A program made the translations under genes and the position numbers. Under the pieces are notes generated by a model that saw only the letters and a program-made list of their open reading frames with translations, was not told the origin of the DNA and made no database searches. A DNA stretch of 64,000 nt. It comes from Methanobacterium veterum. Lineage in GTDB: Archaea; Methanobacteriota; Methanobacteria; Methanobacteriales; Methanobacteriaceae. The DNA lies in assembly GCF_000745485.1 (NCBI RefSeq), contig NZ_JQJK01000015.1, positions 1 to 64,000 on the forward strand, given 5' to 3'. Below are positions 18,135 through 27,105 of the stretch, piece by piece. Position 1 is the first letter of the stretch; each line of letters begins with the position of its first letter.

Positions 18135-18944
18135 ATGATCAGAGTTTCTTCAATATCAGAATTTGTATACTGTCCCGTAAAAGCATTTTTAAACCATACC
18201 AAAAAGAACAATATTCAAACGCGTGAAATGATACATGGAAAACTGGTACATGAGATTAGAAGGGGTTATGAAGAGATTACAAAGCAAAACATGTGGCGTA
18301 TAAAAGAGAATATTGAACTGGAATATATTTTTAGTACCATCTTTAAAGAAGTCCCTCTGTTTATCGAAAAGGTCTCAAAGAAGTACTCTAATAACTATGA
18401 AATGGATCATTCAACTTTAAAAAATATATGTGGAGATTTAGAGGATGATCTAAAATTAGAATCTCAATTTTTATCTTTAAAAATTAAAAAGATTTTAAAC
18501 ACCACCTCTAAACGGGGTAATGAAATTGCAGAAATGTTTTTCCCGCAGTCCCTTTTAGAGTTTTCCTTAAAAAATGAAGAACTTAATTTAAGGGGAAAAA
18601 TTGACAAAATTGAAGTAGTAAATGGTGTTTATTACCCTGTGGAAGTTAAAACTGGAATGCCCCCATCTAAAGGTGTCTGGTTAGCAGATGCACTTCAAGT
18701 TGCAGCTTGCGCTGTTCTTATGGATTATGAACTTAATAAGGAAGTGCTGGTTGGTTTTGTTGATTATATTAAGATATGTGAACGGCGGCCGGTTGTTGTT
18801 AATTCAGTTTTGCATAATAAGCTTTTTGGAGTGTTGGATGATATGCTCACCATGTTTGAAAAGCAGGAAATTCCAGAATTCAAGTTAAATAAGAATAAAT
18901 GCGAAAAATGTGAATATGTGGATATTTGTGAGTATTATGGTTGA
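18135..18944 (+). CDS. Cas4-like Fe-S exonuclease (PD-(D/E)XK family)
   Basis: 269 residues. The N-terminal cysteine motif SEFVYCPVKAFLNH, the HGKLVHE segment, the core LRGKIDKIEVV...YPVEVKTG (the D and ExK catalytic residues) and LQVAACAVLMDYEL (QxxxY-like motif) match Cas4/AddB-type nucleases. The C-terminal CEKCEYVDIC supplies three more cysteines for the [4Fe-4S] cluster. No cas1, cas2 or CRISPR repeats lie in this window, so it is a solo Cas4-like protein, probably in DNA repair or recombination, unless a CRISPR locus lies elsewhere. It is monocistronic; convergent with the cupin gene 27 bases away. Confidence 0.82.
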   Translation: MIRVSSISEFVYCPVKAFLNHTKKNNIQTREMIHGKLVHEIRRGYEEITKQNMWRIKENIELEYIFSTIFKEVPLFIEKVSKKYSNNYEMDHSTLKNICGDLEDDLKLESQFLSLKIKKILNTTSKRGNEIAEMFFPQSLLEFSLKNEELNLRGKIDKIEVVNGVYYPVEVKTGMPPSKGVWLADALQVAACAVLMDYELNKEVLVGFVDYIKICERRPVVVNSVLHNKLFGVLDDMLTMFEKQEIPEFKLNKNKCEKCEYVDICEYYG

Positions 18945-18971
18945 TTTTAAAAGTAAAAAAAGTTATTAAAT

Positions 18972-19292
18972 TTAAGACCGTATCATTGTCAGGACCATTT
19001 TGTATTTTTCAAGTGCCGTCAATGCATGGGGCTCATTTGCAGGCATTATAATCATTTCACCTGTTTCTAAGACATTTTTATTGCCTGAGATAGTGATTTC
19101 GGCTTTACCGTCTATAATTTGAACCATGGCGTCAAAGGGGGCTGTGTGCTCGCTTAGCCCTTCCCCTTTATCAAAAGCAAATATGGTTACTGTACCTGTG
19201 TCTTTTCTTATTATCTCACGGCTTACAACAGAACCATCCTGGTATTCAATTAAATCCGCAGTTTTTAATACTTTTCCTTTAATATCTTCCAT
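18972..19292 (-). CDS. small cupin-domain protein
   Basis: 106 residues, a single cupin barrel. GEGLSEHTAPFDAMVQIIDGKAEI holds the first cupin motif with His but lacks the usual second His (HTAP...), and MIIMPANEPHALTAL is the second motif with one His. Metal binding is therefore likely but incomplete. The function of such small cupins in methanogens is not established. GGAGGG lies just upstream of the ATG. It follows the ferredoxin gene by 17 bases in a redox operon. Confidence 0.82.
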   Translation of the reverse strand: MEDIKGKVLKTADLIEYQDGSVVSREIIRKDTGTVTIFAFDKGEGLSEHTAPFDAMVQIIDGKAEITISGNKNVLETGEMIIMPANEPHALTALEKYKMVLTMIRS

Positions 19293-19309
19293 TTTTTACC
19301 CTCCTGAAC

Positions 19310-19525
19310 TTAATCATAAACATGTATGATACTTACAGGGCAGAGCTCTTCTGCTTGTGTGCAGCAAGCTGGGTCTTCAACTTCTATTTCTTCAGTTTCT
19401 TCTGTATTTTCCAGTGCTTTTAAATGGGAAAGCCCGTCATCAGCAAATTCAAAGAAGTCGGGGCATATATCAATACAGTTTCCACAGGATATACACATCA
19501 TCCTTTCCAGTTCTACCTTTGCCAT
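19310..19525 (-). CDS. single-domain ferredoxin
   Basis: 71 residues. Cys11, Cys14, Cys17 and Cys62-Pro form the pattern CxxCxxC...CP of one-cluster archaeal ferredoxins; an additional Cys21-Pro follows the first triad, and Cys54/Cys55 may form a disulfide or remain free. The acidic middle (ENTEETEEIEVED) is typical of ferredoxins. It may carry electrons for the rubredoxin-hybrid cluster protein upstream or an unrelated oxidoreductase. AGGTGA precedes the ATG. Confidence 0.88.
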   Translation of the reverse strand: MAKVELERMMCISCGNCIDICPDFFEFADDGLSHLKALENTEETEEIEVEDPACCTQAEELCPVSIIHVYD

Positions 19526-19553
19526 GTTTTCACCTAAAATTTAATTAAAAATT

Positions 19554-19742
19554 TTATTTTGCACATTTAAAGCAAAATTCTGTATCTCTATTAGTTTTAA
19601 AGGTTTTACCACACTTTTTACACGTAACAGATCTGAGGGTGGATTCATTATCAACAATATCTAGAGAACAGGCACATTTCCAGCCCATTTTACCTTTTAA
19701 CTGGGCTTCAAACTCCTTGTCAATGTTGGGATCATCTGTCAT
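19554..19742 (-). CDS. small zinc-ribbon protein
   Basis: 62 residues. Two cysteine pairs, CKKCGKTF and CFKC at the C-terminus, form a zinc or iron ribbon; an earlier CAC pair lies near residue 25. It is too short and lacks the typical hydrophobic core motif of rubredoxin. GGTGAT 3-4 bases upstream supports the ATG. It lies between the HCP fusion and the ferredoxin on the same strand; function unknown. Confidence 0.7.
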   Translation of the reverse strand: MTDDPNIDKEFEAQLKGKMGWKCACSLDIVDNESTLRSVTCKKCGKTFKTNRDTEFCFKCAK

Positions 19743-19824
19743 TTAAATCACCTTATTAATTATTAAAGCAGGTAATAAAAATATTTTTCGTATTGAATAG
19801 AACAAATTATGCGGGAAAATGTGA

Positions 19825-19868
19825 CCCCTAACACAAAATGTGTTGGGGCATGGAAAATCTTGATTTTC
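19825..19868 (-). terminator. two hairpins downstream of the rubredoxin-HCP gene
   Basis: Immediately after the HCP stop (19883) lie two inverted repeats: GAAAATC/GATTTTC at 19853-19868 and a 10-bp stem built from CCCC, AACACA and their complements at 19825-19848. Such stacked hairpins could terminate the HCP transcript or stabilise its 3' end. The poly-T tail is weak, so the assignment is tentative. Confidence 0.4.
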
Positions 19869-19882
19869 GAGTGAGGGTTTAA

Positions 19883-21367
19883 TTACCCTAAAATCTCTTT
19901 AATATCTTTTTCAGGAGTACTAATTGGTTTGATGTCGTAGTTTTCAACAAGGAAATTCATGATGTCTTCATTTACCCATGCTGGAGCTATTGGGCCCAGA
20001 TAAATTCCTTTAATTCCAAGGTACAGTAAACTCCACAGGATTGCTGCTGCTTTCTGTTCCATCCAGCTTAAAACAATGGTTAATGGAAGTTCATTTATTT
20101 CAAGCCCGAAGAGGTCTGAAAGTGCAGTTACAATGTCAATACCTACTATTGCATCATTACATTGCCCTATATCTATTAAACGCGGAATTCCTTCAATATC
20201 TCCGAGAGGCAGCTGGTTCATTCTGAATTTGCCGCAGGCAAGGGTTAAAACAACTGTGTCCTTAGGTAATTTCTGCACAAATTCGGTATAATATGGTGAT
20301 TTTGCAAGTGGGGCGTCACATCCTCCAACCAGGAAGAATCTCCTTATTTTTCCTGCTTCTACGAGTTCTTTAATCTTCGGTGCGAGTGAAAGGACTGTTG
20401 ATGCTCCAAATCCGGTTGAATAAATTGTGTCTCCAGGTTCCTCTGGGAGTTCAGGTAATGATTTAGCTTTTTCAATAAGTGATGAGAAGTCGTAACCATC
20501 AATATGCTGCACGCCAGTTAATCTAGCAACTCCTGTAGTAAACATCCTGTCTTTATAATCATCTCTTGGAGGCAGTACGCAGTTTGATGTTCCAAGGATT
20601 GCGACGGGATATTTTGAAAATACTTCCCTCTGATCAAACCAGGATTTACCAAGTTGACCTGCAAGGTGTTTATATTTCCTTAATTTAGGGTATCCATGTG
20701 CTGGAAGGAGTTCTGAATGTGTATAAACATTTATTCCAGTTCCTTCGGTCTGTTTTAACACTTCTTCTAGTGCTTTAAGGTTGTGGCCGGTTGCAACTAT
20801 CCCTTTACCTTTTTTTGTCCCGGTACTAACCTGGACGGGGGTTGGTTCTCCATAAGTTTCGATTAATGCAGTTTTAAGAAGCCGCATTGTTTTAATATTC
20901 ATTTTTCCTGCTTCAAGGGCCAGATTTATTAGCTCTGGAACGTCAATATTGACATTGGTAAGAGTTGAGTAAAAACCTCTTTCCATGAATGCATCTACTT
21001 CAGGGTCTGTATATCCAAGTTCTCGGGCATGGTAAAGATAGGCGGATATTCCTTTGATTGCAAATAATAAGTTATCTTGGAGCCTTGCAGCTGTAGCACT
21101 TTTTCCACACACTCCTTGTATAGTACAACCGGTTCCTCTCGCTGTTTGGGAGCATTGATAGCAGAACATTTCCTGTTCTTCTTTTTTAACTTCTTTTTTT
21201 TCTTCTTCTTCCATTGCTTCAAACTGATCCTTTCCCACCCCGCATACTGGACATATCCAATCATCTGGTAGGTCCTCAAAAGCAGTTCCAGGGTCTATTC
21301 CATTATCTGGATCTCCTTTTTTAGGGTCATATACATATTCACATGCTAAACAACGGTATTTTTTCAC
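19883..21367 (-). CDS. rubredoxin-hybrid cluster protein (hydroxylamine reductase) fusion
   Basis: 494 residues. Residues 1-50 are a rubredoxin (Cys6/Cys9 and Cys39/Cys42, with [17 protein letters not shown]). A charged Glu/Lys linker (52-66) leads to a hybrid cluster protein of about 425 residues: Cys69, Cys72, Cys81 and Cys87 bind the proximal cluster, and [24 protein letters not shown] and GQCNDA supply hybrid-cluster ligands. The short HCP part fits the class lacking one helical domain. HCPs reduce hydroxylamine or nitric oxide; the fused rubredoxin is a built-in electron donor. The start is a GTG with GGAGG 7 bases upstream. Cupin, ferredoxin and zinc-ribbon genes follow downstream. Confidence 0.88.
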   Translation of the reverse strand: MKKYRCLACEYVYDPKKGDPDNGIDPGTAFEDLPDDWICPVCGVGKDQFEAMEEEEKKEVKKEEQEMFCYQCSQTARGTGCTIQGVCGKSATAARLQDNLLFAIKGISAYLYHARELGYTDPEVDAFMERGFYSTLTNVNIDVPELINLALEAGKMNIKTMRLLKTALIETYGEPTPVQVSTGTKKGKGIVATGHNLKALEEVLKQTEGTGINVYTHSELLPAHGYPKLRKYKHLAGQLGKSWFDQREVFSKYPVAILGTSNCVLPPRDDYKDRMFTTGVARLTGVQHIDGYDFSSLIEKAKSLPELPEEPGDTIYSTGFGASTVLSLAPKIKELVEAGKIRRFFLVGGCDAPLAKSPYYTEFVQKLPKDTVVLTLACGKFRMNQLPLGDIEGIPRLIDIGQCNDAIVGIDIVTALSDLFGLEINELPLTIVLSWMEQKAAAILWSLLYLGIKGIYLGPIAPAWVNEDIMNFLVENYDIKPISTPEKDIKEILG

Positions 21368-21652
21368 TTAATTACCTCCCATATTATTTTATGTGTAAAT
21401 TTTATAGTATAGTAAGAAGTAGATATTTTAATGAGTTATAAATCATTTTTATCTAATAAAAATGATATAAAATGCTTTAATATTTATTTAAATTGTTAGA
21501 ATCATTTTTTCAATATAGATTTTGTTTTTTGTTGTATTTAGAATTTTTGATAAAGTATTAATCAAGTTCTAATGCTTTAAATAATAATATGATTTATTCA
21601 ATAAGTATTAAATTTAAATCATTTGAGGATCAAATAAAATAATGGTGGTAAT

Positions 21653-21943
21653 ATGGAACTGGATGAAAATGCGTTAAAGCTGATAAAAAAATGCGAAGAT
21701 AAGGAAGTAGATACAAGCGTTATGGGTGCTTGCACTGTCCTTCTTGAAGAAATGGATAGGGGAGAAATAGACTTAGGTGAAGACAAACCAGATGAATCAT
21801 ACATTCAGATGGCTCAAAATATTGCACCTGAAGATGTACCAAATGTTCTTAAGATGGCATTTAAAATCAAGGAGCGACCAAATGTAAGTCCTGAAATGAA
21901 AATTGCTGCAAACAGGTTAATTAGGGCCATAGAACAGTTTTAA
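21653..21943 (+). CDS. tandem-family small protein, copy 1
   Basis: 96 residues, predicted all-helical, acidic. Conserved across the local copies: LIKKCEDKE.VDTS.MGAC.VLLEEMDRG, SYIQMAQNI, an EDVP..LKMAF segment and the C-terminal RLIRAIE. Cys14 and Cys27 are conserved and could form a disulfide or bind metal. I do not recognise a characterised family. GGTGG lies just upstream (GGTGGTAATATGG). Three further copies, one decayed, follow within 1.5 kb. Confidence 0.7.
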   Translation: MELDENALKLIKKCEDKEVDTSVMGACTVLLEEMDRGEIDLGEDKPDESYIQMAQNIAPEDVPNVLKMAFKIKERPNVSPEMKIAANRLIRAIEQF

Positions 21944-21984
21944 CTCTATTTTATATTTCTAAATGGGCTACTCATACTGATGAT

Positions 21985-22287
21985 ATGCTCACAAGAAATT
22001 ACATTTTGATGAAAATGCATTAAAATTGATAAAAAATGTGAGGATAAAGGAGTAGATACGACTGTTATGGGGGCATGCAGGATTCTTCTTGAAGAAATAG
22101 ATAGGTGAGACATAGGCTTTACTAATGAATGCAGGTCAGATGAATCTTACATTGAAATGGCTCAAAATATTAAACCTGAAGACGTCACTAAAATCCTTAT
22201 AATGGCATTTAAAATTAAAGAAATAAAATTGAACCTGAGCTTAAAATAGCGGTTAATAGGTTAATTAGAGCTATTGAATCACTTTAG
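21985..22287 (+). pseudogene. decayed copy of the tandem small-protein family (copy 2)
   Basis: The sequence can be followed along copy 1 but is broken: the start codon is out of frame with the DENAL segment, the A-run before the first Cys codon is one base short (frameshift), GGA has become TGA after the codons for EEIDR, and another one-base shift follows KIKEIK. The C-terminal NRLIRAIESL is still legible up to the TAG at 22285-22287. Several independent lesions make true decay more likely than sequence error. Confidence 0.75.
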
Positions 22288-22326
22288 ATTCTGATAATAT
22301 TTATTTAAAATTGGGAATGTGGTAAT

Positions 22327-22626
22327 ATGAAACAGATACCTCTTGATGAAAATGCTAAAAGCTTAATAAGAAAATGTGAAGATAAAGAAGTAGACACAAG
22401 CACAATGGGTGCATGTCAGGTCCTTTTAGAAGAAATGGATCGCGGAAATGTGGTGCTCAAAGACGAGCCTGGAGAGTCATATATTCAAATGGCTCAAAAT
22501 ATTAAGAAGGAAGACGTACCACAGGTTCTTAGAATTGCATTTATAGTAAGGGACAGTGGAGACATAGATGATACTGATGTTAGAAATGCTGCAGCAAGAC
22601 TAATTAGAGCAATAGAAATGCTTTAG
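22327..22626 (+). CDS. tandem-family small protein, copy 3
   Basis: 99 residues, very similar to copy 1 in the CEDKEVDTSTMGACQVLLEEMDRG block and SYIQMAQNIKKEDVP. The N-terminus is three residues longer (MKQIPLDENAKS). The ATG is preceded by GGTAAT, with a GGGAATGTGG stretch upstream. Both conserved cysteines are kept. It gives no membrane segment or known motif; function unknown. Confidence 0.7.
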   Translation: MKQIPLDENAKSLIRKCEDKEVDTSTMGACQVLLEEMDRGNVVLKDEPGESYIQMAQNIKKEDVPQVLRIAFIVRDSGDIDDTDVRNAAARLIRAIEML

Positions 22627-22822
22627 CAGATTAAACTAAATAAACCTACTTATATTTTTTTATTTATGAATATAACCTATTAAATCATTATTTTTACTAA
22701 ATTAACTTTTTATAATCATTATATTGGAATAAAAATCTTTATTAAATATTATTTAACTCATTTTGAGTAATAATCATCTATAAATCCAATTATAACACAA
22801 TATATATAATTGGTGATAAAAG

Positions 22823-23107
22823 ATGGATTCCAAATCTGTTGAACTTGTGAAAAAATGTGAAGAAAGTGCTGGAAGTGGAGATGTAATGGGTGCGTGCAAA
22901 GTCATGCTGGAACTGATAGACAAAGAGAAAATTAAAGTAGATACAGACAGGGATCAAACCTATCTTGAAATGGCCGAAAATCTTAAACCGGATGATGTGA
23001 GTAAGGTCCTTAAAATGGCGCTTCAAATAAGAGAAAGTGGAGATATAAAAGATCCAGAGCTTAAAAACACCGCTAGCATATTGATTAGGGCAATAGAGAT
23101 GAGTTAA
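22823..23107 (+). CDS. tandem-family small protein, copy 4 (divergent)
   Basis: 94 residues. It keeps the two cysteines (KKCEES and MGACKVM), LKPDDVSKVLKMALQIRESGD and the C-terminal SILIRAIEMS, but diverges more from copies 1 and 3. GGTGAT 6 bases upstream supports the ATG. About 200 bases of A/T-rich DNA separate it from copy 3, with a possible own promoter. It is convergent with the ACT-domain gene. Confidence 0.7.
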   Translation: MDSKSVELVKKCEESAGSGDVMGACKVMLELIDKEKIKVDTDRDQTYLEMAENLKPDDVSKVLKMALQIRESGDIKDPELKNTASILIRAIEMS

Positions 23108-23121
23108 TCTTTTTTTTAAAA

Positions 23122-23778
23122 TTAAAATTTTTTTCCTTTAACCTTTTTTATATTAAAAACTGCAGTATCTGCAACAGCCATAACTGCCATAACGCCTGCT
23201 TGAACAGGGTCTGTTACCACTAAATCTGCATTTTTTACAACACTTCCTGGCATATTAAGGCTTATTACAATTACGCCGTGATCTTCTTTAATTTCTGCAA
23301 CTGCGTCTGAAATTTTACCACCCATAAGTGATCCTGCAAGAACCAGTGCTTCTACCCTTGGAAGTCTTCCTGCAGCATACACTGCATCTGCAAGTTCTTC
23401 TTCTCCTACAAGGGGTATTGTATCGACACTAATGCGTTCGCCCCTTATATTATGCCGATCTGCCTCAGTTATGGCCCCTTGGGCAACCTGAGCAACCTGA
23501 GCTCCTCCTCCAATTATTATGATCCTTTTTCCGTATATTTCAGTTAAGGAAGGATGAATTTCGATGTGATCAACAGCTTCAAACTTCAAAATATTCTTTT
23601 TAAGTTCTTCCCTGTTCTTAACATCTTCTAGTTCCATATATACTGAAGCAGATTCATCTTTTTCCACAAAAAGATGAGTATATATAATATTTATCCCGCA
23701 TTTTGCCATTAAATCTGTAATATCCCTCAAAACACCTGGTTTATTTACAGATTTTATTGTAATTGCAATCTTTTCCAT
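23122..23778 (-). CDS. ACT-domain protein with DUF5612-type C-terminal domain
   Basis: 218 residues. Residues 1-75 form an ACT domain ([21 protein letters not shown]), a small-molecule binding regulatory module. The remainder, starting [22 protein letters not shown], has a Rossmann-like Gly-rich turn and matches the methanogen DUF5612 architecture as I remember it. The ligand is not known; an amino acid is typical for ACT. I chose the ATG at 23778, with GTGAT 4 bases upstream, rather than the GTG three codons earlier. Confidence 0.75.
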   Translation of the reverse strand: MEKIAITIKSVNKPGVLRDITDLMAKCGINIIYTHLFVEKDESASVYMELEDVKNREELKKNILKFEAVDHIEIHPSLTEIYGKRIIIIGGGAQVAQVAQGAITEADRHNIRGERISVDTIPLVGEEELADAVYAAGRLPRVEALVLAGSLMGGKISDAVAEIKEDHGVIVISLNMPGSVVKNADLVVTDPVQAGVMAVMAVADTAVFNIKKVKGKKF

Positions 23779-24028
23779 TTGAATCACATAATAATAATGA
23801 ATTTGTAATGAATAATTAAATTACTAATTATAATCTTGTTTTAAATATGATTAAATCTATTCAACTAATTATATAAATTTTAGAGGTTAATAAGCATCTT
23901 GTTCACTAAAATACTGAATTTTAAACTTATTTTTTAAATGTAAGAAGTGTAATTTTTCAATTAATATTGAACTCTATCACTTATAAGTTAATAAATTACC
24001 CATGTCTTCTTTAGGTAGCACTAAATTT

Positions 24029-24844
24029 CTATAGCTTCTGGCACTCTGGGCAGATATAAGAAGATGTACTTCCTGTTTTTATTTTTTCAATGATTTTGCC
24101 GCAATCGGGACATTTTTCTCCTTCTTTGTATGCTACTAAAAAGTAATCTTTACTGAATTCTCCATTTTTCCCGTAAAAATCTTTTTCATATGCCAGTCCT
24201 TTTTTATCAAGTGAATATTTAAGATTTTCTACCATAATTTGGAATAGATCATTGATTTGTGATGGTTCTAAAGAATTGGCCGTTTTTTTGGGATGAAGTT
24301 TTGATTTAAAAAGGATATCATGAATATAAACATTTCCGATTCCTCCAATTTTCTTCTGATTTAAAATTATATTTTTAATCATAGCCCGACCACTGCAGAC
24401 TTTTTTAAAGTAATCAAGAGTAAAATTAGAATCTAACGGGGAAATAGCTATATCTTGGGTTGCTTTATGCTCTGAAAGTTCTTTATCTGAGACTAGATCT
24501 ATATGTCCAAACCACCAGAACTTGCATGTAAACCCTGAATTATCTGTAAAATTAAAACGGCACTGGTATTCTTCTGCGGAACATTCATCAAGATTATGAT
24601 ATAGGATGTCTGCTCCCATTCCGAGGTTCAATAAAAGATGGTAGCTATCTGTAAGTTCAAAAAAGATCCATTTTCCTTTATTATACACTTTTTTAATAGT
24701 TTTACCAGTTATTCTCTCTTTAAAACTGCCAACGTCCATATTCAGGCATTTTTCCTGTATTACATCAACTGATTTAATTCCTTTGGATTTCAGCTCATCA
24801 TTCATCTGCCTGCTTAAAACCATAATTTCGGGTAGTTCTGCCAT
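24029..24844 (-). CDS. Fpg/Nei-family DNA glycosylase-like protein without N-terminal proline
   Basis: 271 residues. The start MAELPE resembles Fpg/Nei MPELPE, but the second residue is Ala, so the catalytic N-terminal proline is missing; Glu3 remains. A helix-two-turn-helix segment ([22 protein letters not shown]) and the C-terminal zinc finger (Cys245/Cys248, Cys265/Cys268) are intact, but the Arg that normally precedes the last Cys pair seems replaced by Ser/Thr. Such variants are annotated as endonuclease VIII-like in many anaerobes, without known lyase activity. GAGGA lies 6 bases upstream of the ATG, so the Ala is not due to a wrong start. Confidence 0.82.
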   Translation of the reverse strand: MAELPEIMVLSRQMNDELKSKGIKSVDVIQEKCLNMDVGSFKERITGKTIKKVYNKGKWIFFELTDSYHLLLNLGMGADILYHNLDECSAEEYQCRFNFTDNSGFTCKFWWFGHIDLVSDKELSEHKATQDIAISPLDSNFTLDYFKKVCSGRAMIKNIILNQKKIGGIGNVYIHDILFKSKLHPKKTANSLEPSQINDLFQIMVENLKYSLDKKGLAYEKDFYGKNGEFSKDYFLVAYKEGEKCPDCGKIIEKIKTGSTSSYICPECQKL

Positions 24845-24872
24845 TTTAATTCCTCATAATTTGATGTAATTT

Positions 24873-25472
24873 TCATTTTTCTGGTGGGAAATATTTATCA
24901 ACAGTTTTTTCAACATCTTCAAGCCATAACTGCCGTTCATTTGTGCTACTTGTAACAATGACTCCATACATTTTCCTGTAAAAATTTTTCACACCACATA
25001 AGTCAAAGATACAGTTTTTCCAGATTGTCTCAAGTGGATCGCCAAATACGTCCAGTTCTCTTTTCTCTGGTGTATTGGACGTGTTAAATACAATGGCAGT
25101 TTCAGCTTTTAACAGGCCATTTGGGACTCCTTCTCCATTATCACCTTCTAAAAACTCATAAGCCACCCCTGCACGTATTATTCGATCTATGTAACCTTTT
25201 AAAATAGCTGGAGGCTGTCCCCACCAATTGGGATGTATGATAATTATTCCATCTGCATCTCTAATTTCTTTGCAGTGTTTTTCAATATTAGGGTCTAATT
25301 CTGCATTTTTAGGGATTTCTTCACCTAAAAGTAATGGATCAAATTTTTCAGTATACAGATCATGATATGTTACTTCATGACCATTTTCACGTAATTTGAA
25401 TGCCACGGTATCTGCAATGGCATGATTAAAGCTTCCTTTTGTAGGATGACCTAAAACTACTATTATATTCAT
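24873..25472 (-). CDS. NAD(P)H:quinone oxidoreductase-like flavoprotein (Flavodoxin_2)
   Basis: 199 residues. The N-terminal IIVVLGHPTKGSFNHAIADTV is the FMN/FAD phosphate-binding loop of the NQO1/KefF-like Flavodoxin_2 family, and HPNWWGQPPAILKGYIDRI is the conserved middle signature. It probably reduces quinones or related electrophiles with NAD(P)H. It lies 7 bases after the PNPOx-like gene and 28 bases before the Fpg-like gene, forming a possible three-gene oxidative-stress operon. The start is ATG without an outstanding ribosome site but near GTGAT. Confidence 0.85.
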   Translation of the reverse strand: MNIIVVLGHPTKGSFNHAIADTVAFKLRENGHEVTYHDLYTEKFDPLLLGEEIPKNAELDPNIEKHCKEIRDADGIIIIHPNWWGQPPAILKGYIDRIIRAGVAYEFLEGDNGEGVPNGLLKAETAIVFNTSNTPEKRELDVFGDPLETIWKNCIFDLCGVKNFYRKMYGVIVTSSTNERQLWLEDVEKTVDKYFPPEK

Positions 25473-25479
25473 CTAATCA

Positions 25480-25947
25480 CTAATATCCTGATTTTTTCCC
25501 TGTTAAACTCTCAATTTCCACTTTAATTGCAGTGGTTTTATCAAGAGCTGATTTTGAATATTCAAATGTTTCATTTGGTTTGTTACTGTATTTTTGCATT
25601 ATTATATCTAATGCATCTTTTTTTTGCTTTTCATTTTCTATAAAATGAGCCTTTCCAAAACCAATTACACTGTAATATTTCATTCCCCAGCTGCAGGCAT
25701 TATCTGCAGTTAAAATTTCTGTTTCAATGTCTGCTTCAAAACAGATTTGGTTGTTTTTTCTTATTATGTCAATTTTTAACCCTTCACGTGCTGAATGAAG
25801 ATAAATGCTGTTTTCTTCAAATCCAAAGGTCATAGGCACAATATAGGGGATTTCACTGTCACAAAGGGCAATTCGACATACTGTTGCTTTTTTTAGTATC
25901 CATTCTATGCATTTTTTATCTTTTATTTCTTTATCACTTCTTCTCAT
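25480..25947 (-). CDS. pyridoxamine 5'-phosphate oxidase-like FMN-binding protein
   Basis: 155 residues, split-barrel FMN-binding fold. The pattern VCRIALCDSEIPYIVPMTFGFEENSIYLHSA, followed by a strand with KIDIIRKNNQICFEAD, is typical of small PNPOx-like proteins of anaerobes (nitroimidazole-resistance type). It may be a flavin-dependent reductase or a heme/flavin-binding protein. It lies 7 bases upstream of the NQO-like gene. The start ATG follows TAGCC; a weak ribosome site. Confidence 0.82.
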   Translation of the reverse strand: MRRSDKEIKDKKCIEWILKKATVCRIALCDSEIPYIVPMTFGFEENSIYLHSAREGLKIDIIRKNNQICFEADIETEILTADNACSWGMKYYSVIGFGKAHFIENEKQKKDALDIIMQKYSNKPNETFEYSKSALDKTTAIKVEIESLTGKKSGY

Positions 25948-26221
25948 GGCTATCTTTCATTTATTATGGGTATAATCATATTTTAATTTATTTTAATATA
26001 AAAAATTGTTATTATAATTAATTGGTTTTTTTCAATGAATTAATCTAATTGAAATTTAAAAATTGAAATTATAATAACTTTATTTATAAAAAAGAGGTTA
26101 TTGAGGTGTTATGTGTTTAATGCATTTTAAAACAAATATTAAATTTTGCAGATTAGTACACTAATTAGCAATAGATTATAATCTACTTTTTAAACGAAAA
26201 ACATGTTCCAATAGGTGGACA

Positions 26222-26439
26222 ATGGAAAATAGGGTAGTATTGAATTCTGGAACGGCAACTACTGAAAATTACGCGGTGATGCACGTCCATGTTATAATCA
26301 GATGATAATCAGTGATGAAGGGGTGGACGTATATCTGGTAATGACTGAAACGGGGCAAAAACAGTATTTGGTTAAATATTCAGTTGAATTAAAAGATGAA
26401 GAATTTACAATCTGTTCCCATAAACATAAATCAGGCTAG
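26222..26439 (+). pseudogene. small frameshifted gene, about 72 codons
   Basis: The ATG at 26222 has AGGTGG 3 bases upstream. The first about 16 codons (MENRVVLNSG...) are continued after one base is added at the AAAA run near 26268 by a second frame (ISDEGVDVYLVMTETGQKQYL...) ending in TAG at 26437-26439. As written, the first frame stops early. Either the gene is decayed or one A is missing from the sequence. I do not recognise the product; Cys and His at the end (TICSHKHKSG) could bind metal. Confidence 0.5.
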
Positions 26440-26440
26440 A

Positions 26441-26707
26441 TTATTTGGAATTCATCTTTAGAGTGTTAATTTTTTCGGATAATGTTAACAGATTGTTGGT
26501 TAATTTTTCAATCTTTTCTGCAACACTTAATTCTGTTATTTCTTCAAGATGTGGTTCGTAGGCAGTAGTATATACTTTTAACTGGTCGTTTGTGTGATTT
26601 TCCCTATTATATTTACTTATTTGTTCTAATCCAAGTTGGAGTTCCTCATATGCCTTTAATTCCCCTAATATGTCATTCCTTTTACTATTTAATTGGTTTA
26701 TATCCAT
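26441..26707 (-). CDS. small coiled-coil hypothetical protein
   Basis: 88 residues from the ATG at 26707, chosen because GGAGGG lies 9 bases upstream; the longer frame begins 15 codons earlier. The sequence is helical with heptad-like spacing (LNSKRNDILGELKAYEELQLGLEQI and AEKIEKLTNNLLTLSEKINTLK) and has no cysteine. Family unknown. It is convergent with the broken gene to its left, only one base apart. Confidence 0.6.
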   Translation of the reverse strand: MDINQLNSKRNDILGELKAYEELQLGLEQISKYNRENHTNDQLKVYTTAYEPHLEEITELSVAEKIEKLTNNLLTLSEKINTLKMNSK

Positions 26708-27105
26708 TACTTTGTTCCCTCCTAAACTTATTTTAGATGAATATGTCCCCATTGATTTTTTTTCCTAATTTCGTGTCAATAATCAATTTTAGAATCAATT
26801 TTCAAATTTTACAGTTTTAATGAGGTATATTTAAAATATTAAAAAAAACTACCTGATTACTATTATGTATCTTTTTATGTAAATATGTTTCCACTGACAA
26901 TCTGGTAAATCCCTAAAATTGAGGATATTTAAATAATTTAAAGAGATTTATTCAGTTTATTTCACATATTTGGCGTATTTATGACCTTATTTTTGCGTAT
27001 GCAAATATTTAAACTTAAAATTATGGAAATATAATGGCATTATTCATTTTTAAGCTAATTTACCCTTACCAGTTCATTTTTTTTATGGGTTCAAACTGCG
27101 GTGTA
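26708..27105. other. intergenic region upstream of the TetR gene
   Basis: About 400 bases of A/T-rich sequence between the divergent small coiled-coil gene and the TetR operators. Several AT palindromes are present but no gene, RNA fold or repeat could be supported. Confidence 0.5.

Noticed and set aside
18000..19000. CRISPR array near the Cas4-like gene
   Set aside because: No evenly spaced repeats were found around the gene or elsewhere in the window.
22790..23026. Minus-strand frame opposite tandem copy 4
   Set aside because: Shadow of a gene with clear paralogs and a ribosome site.
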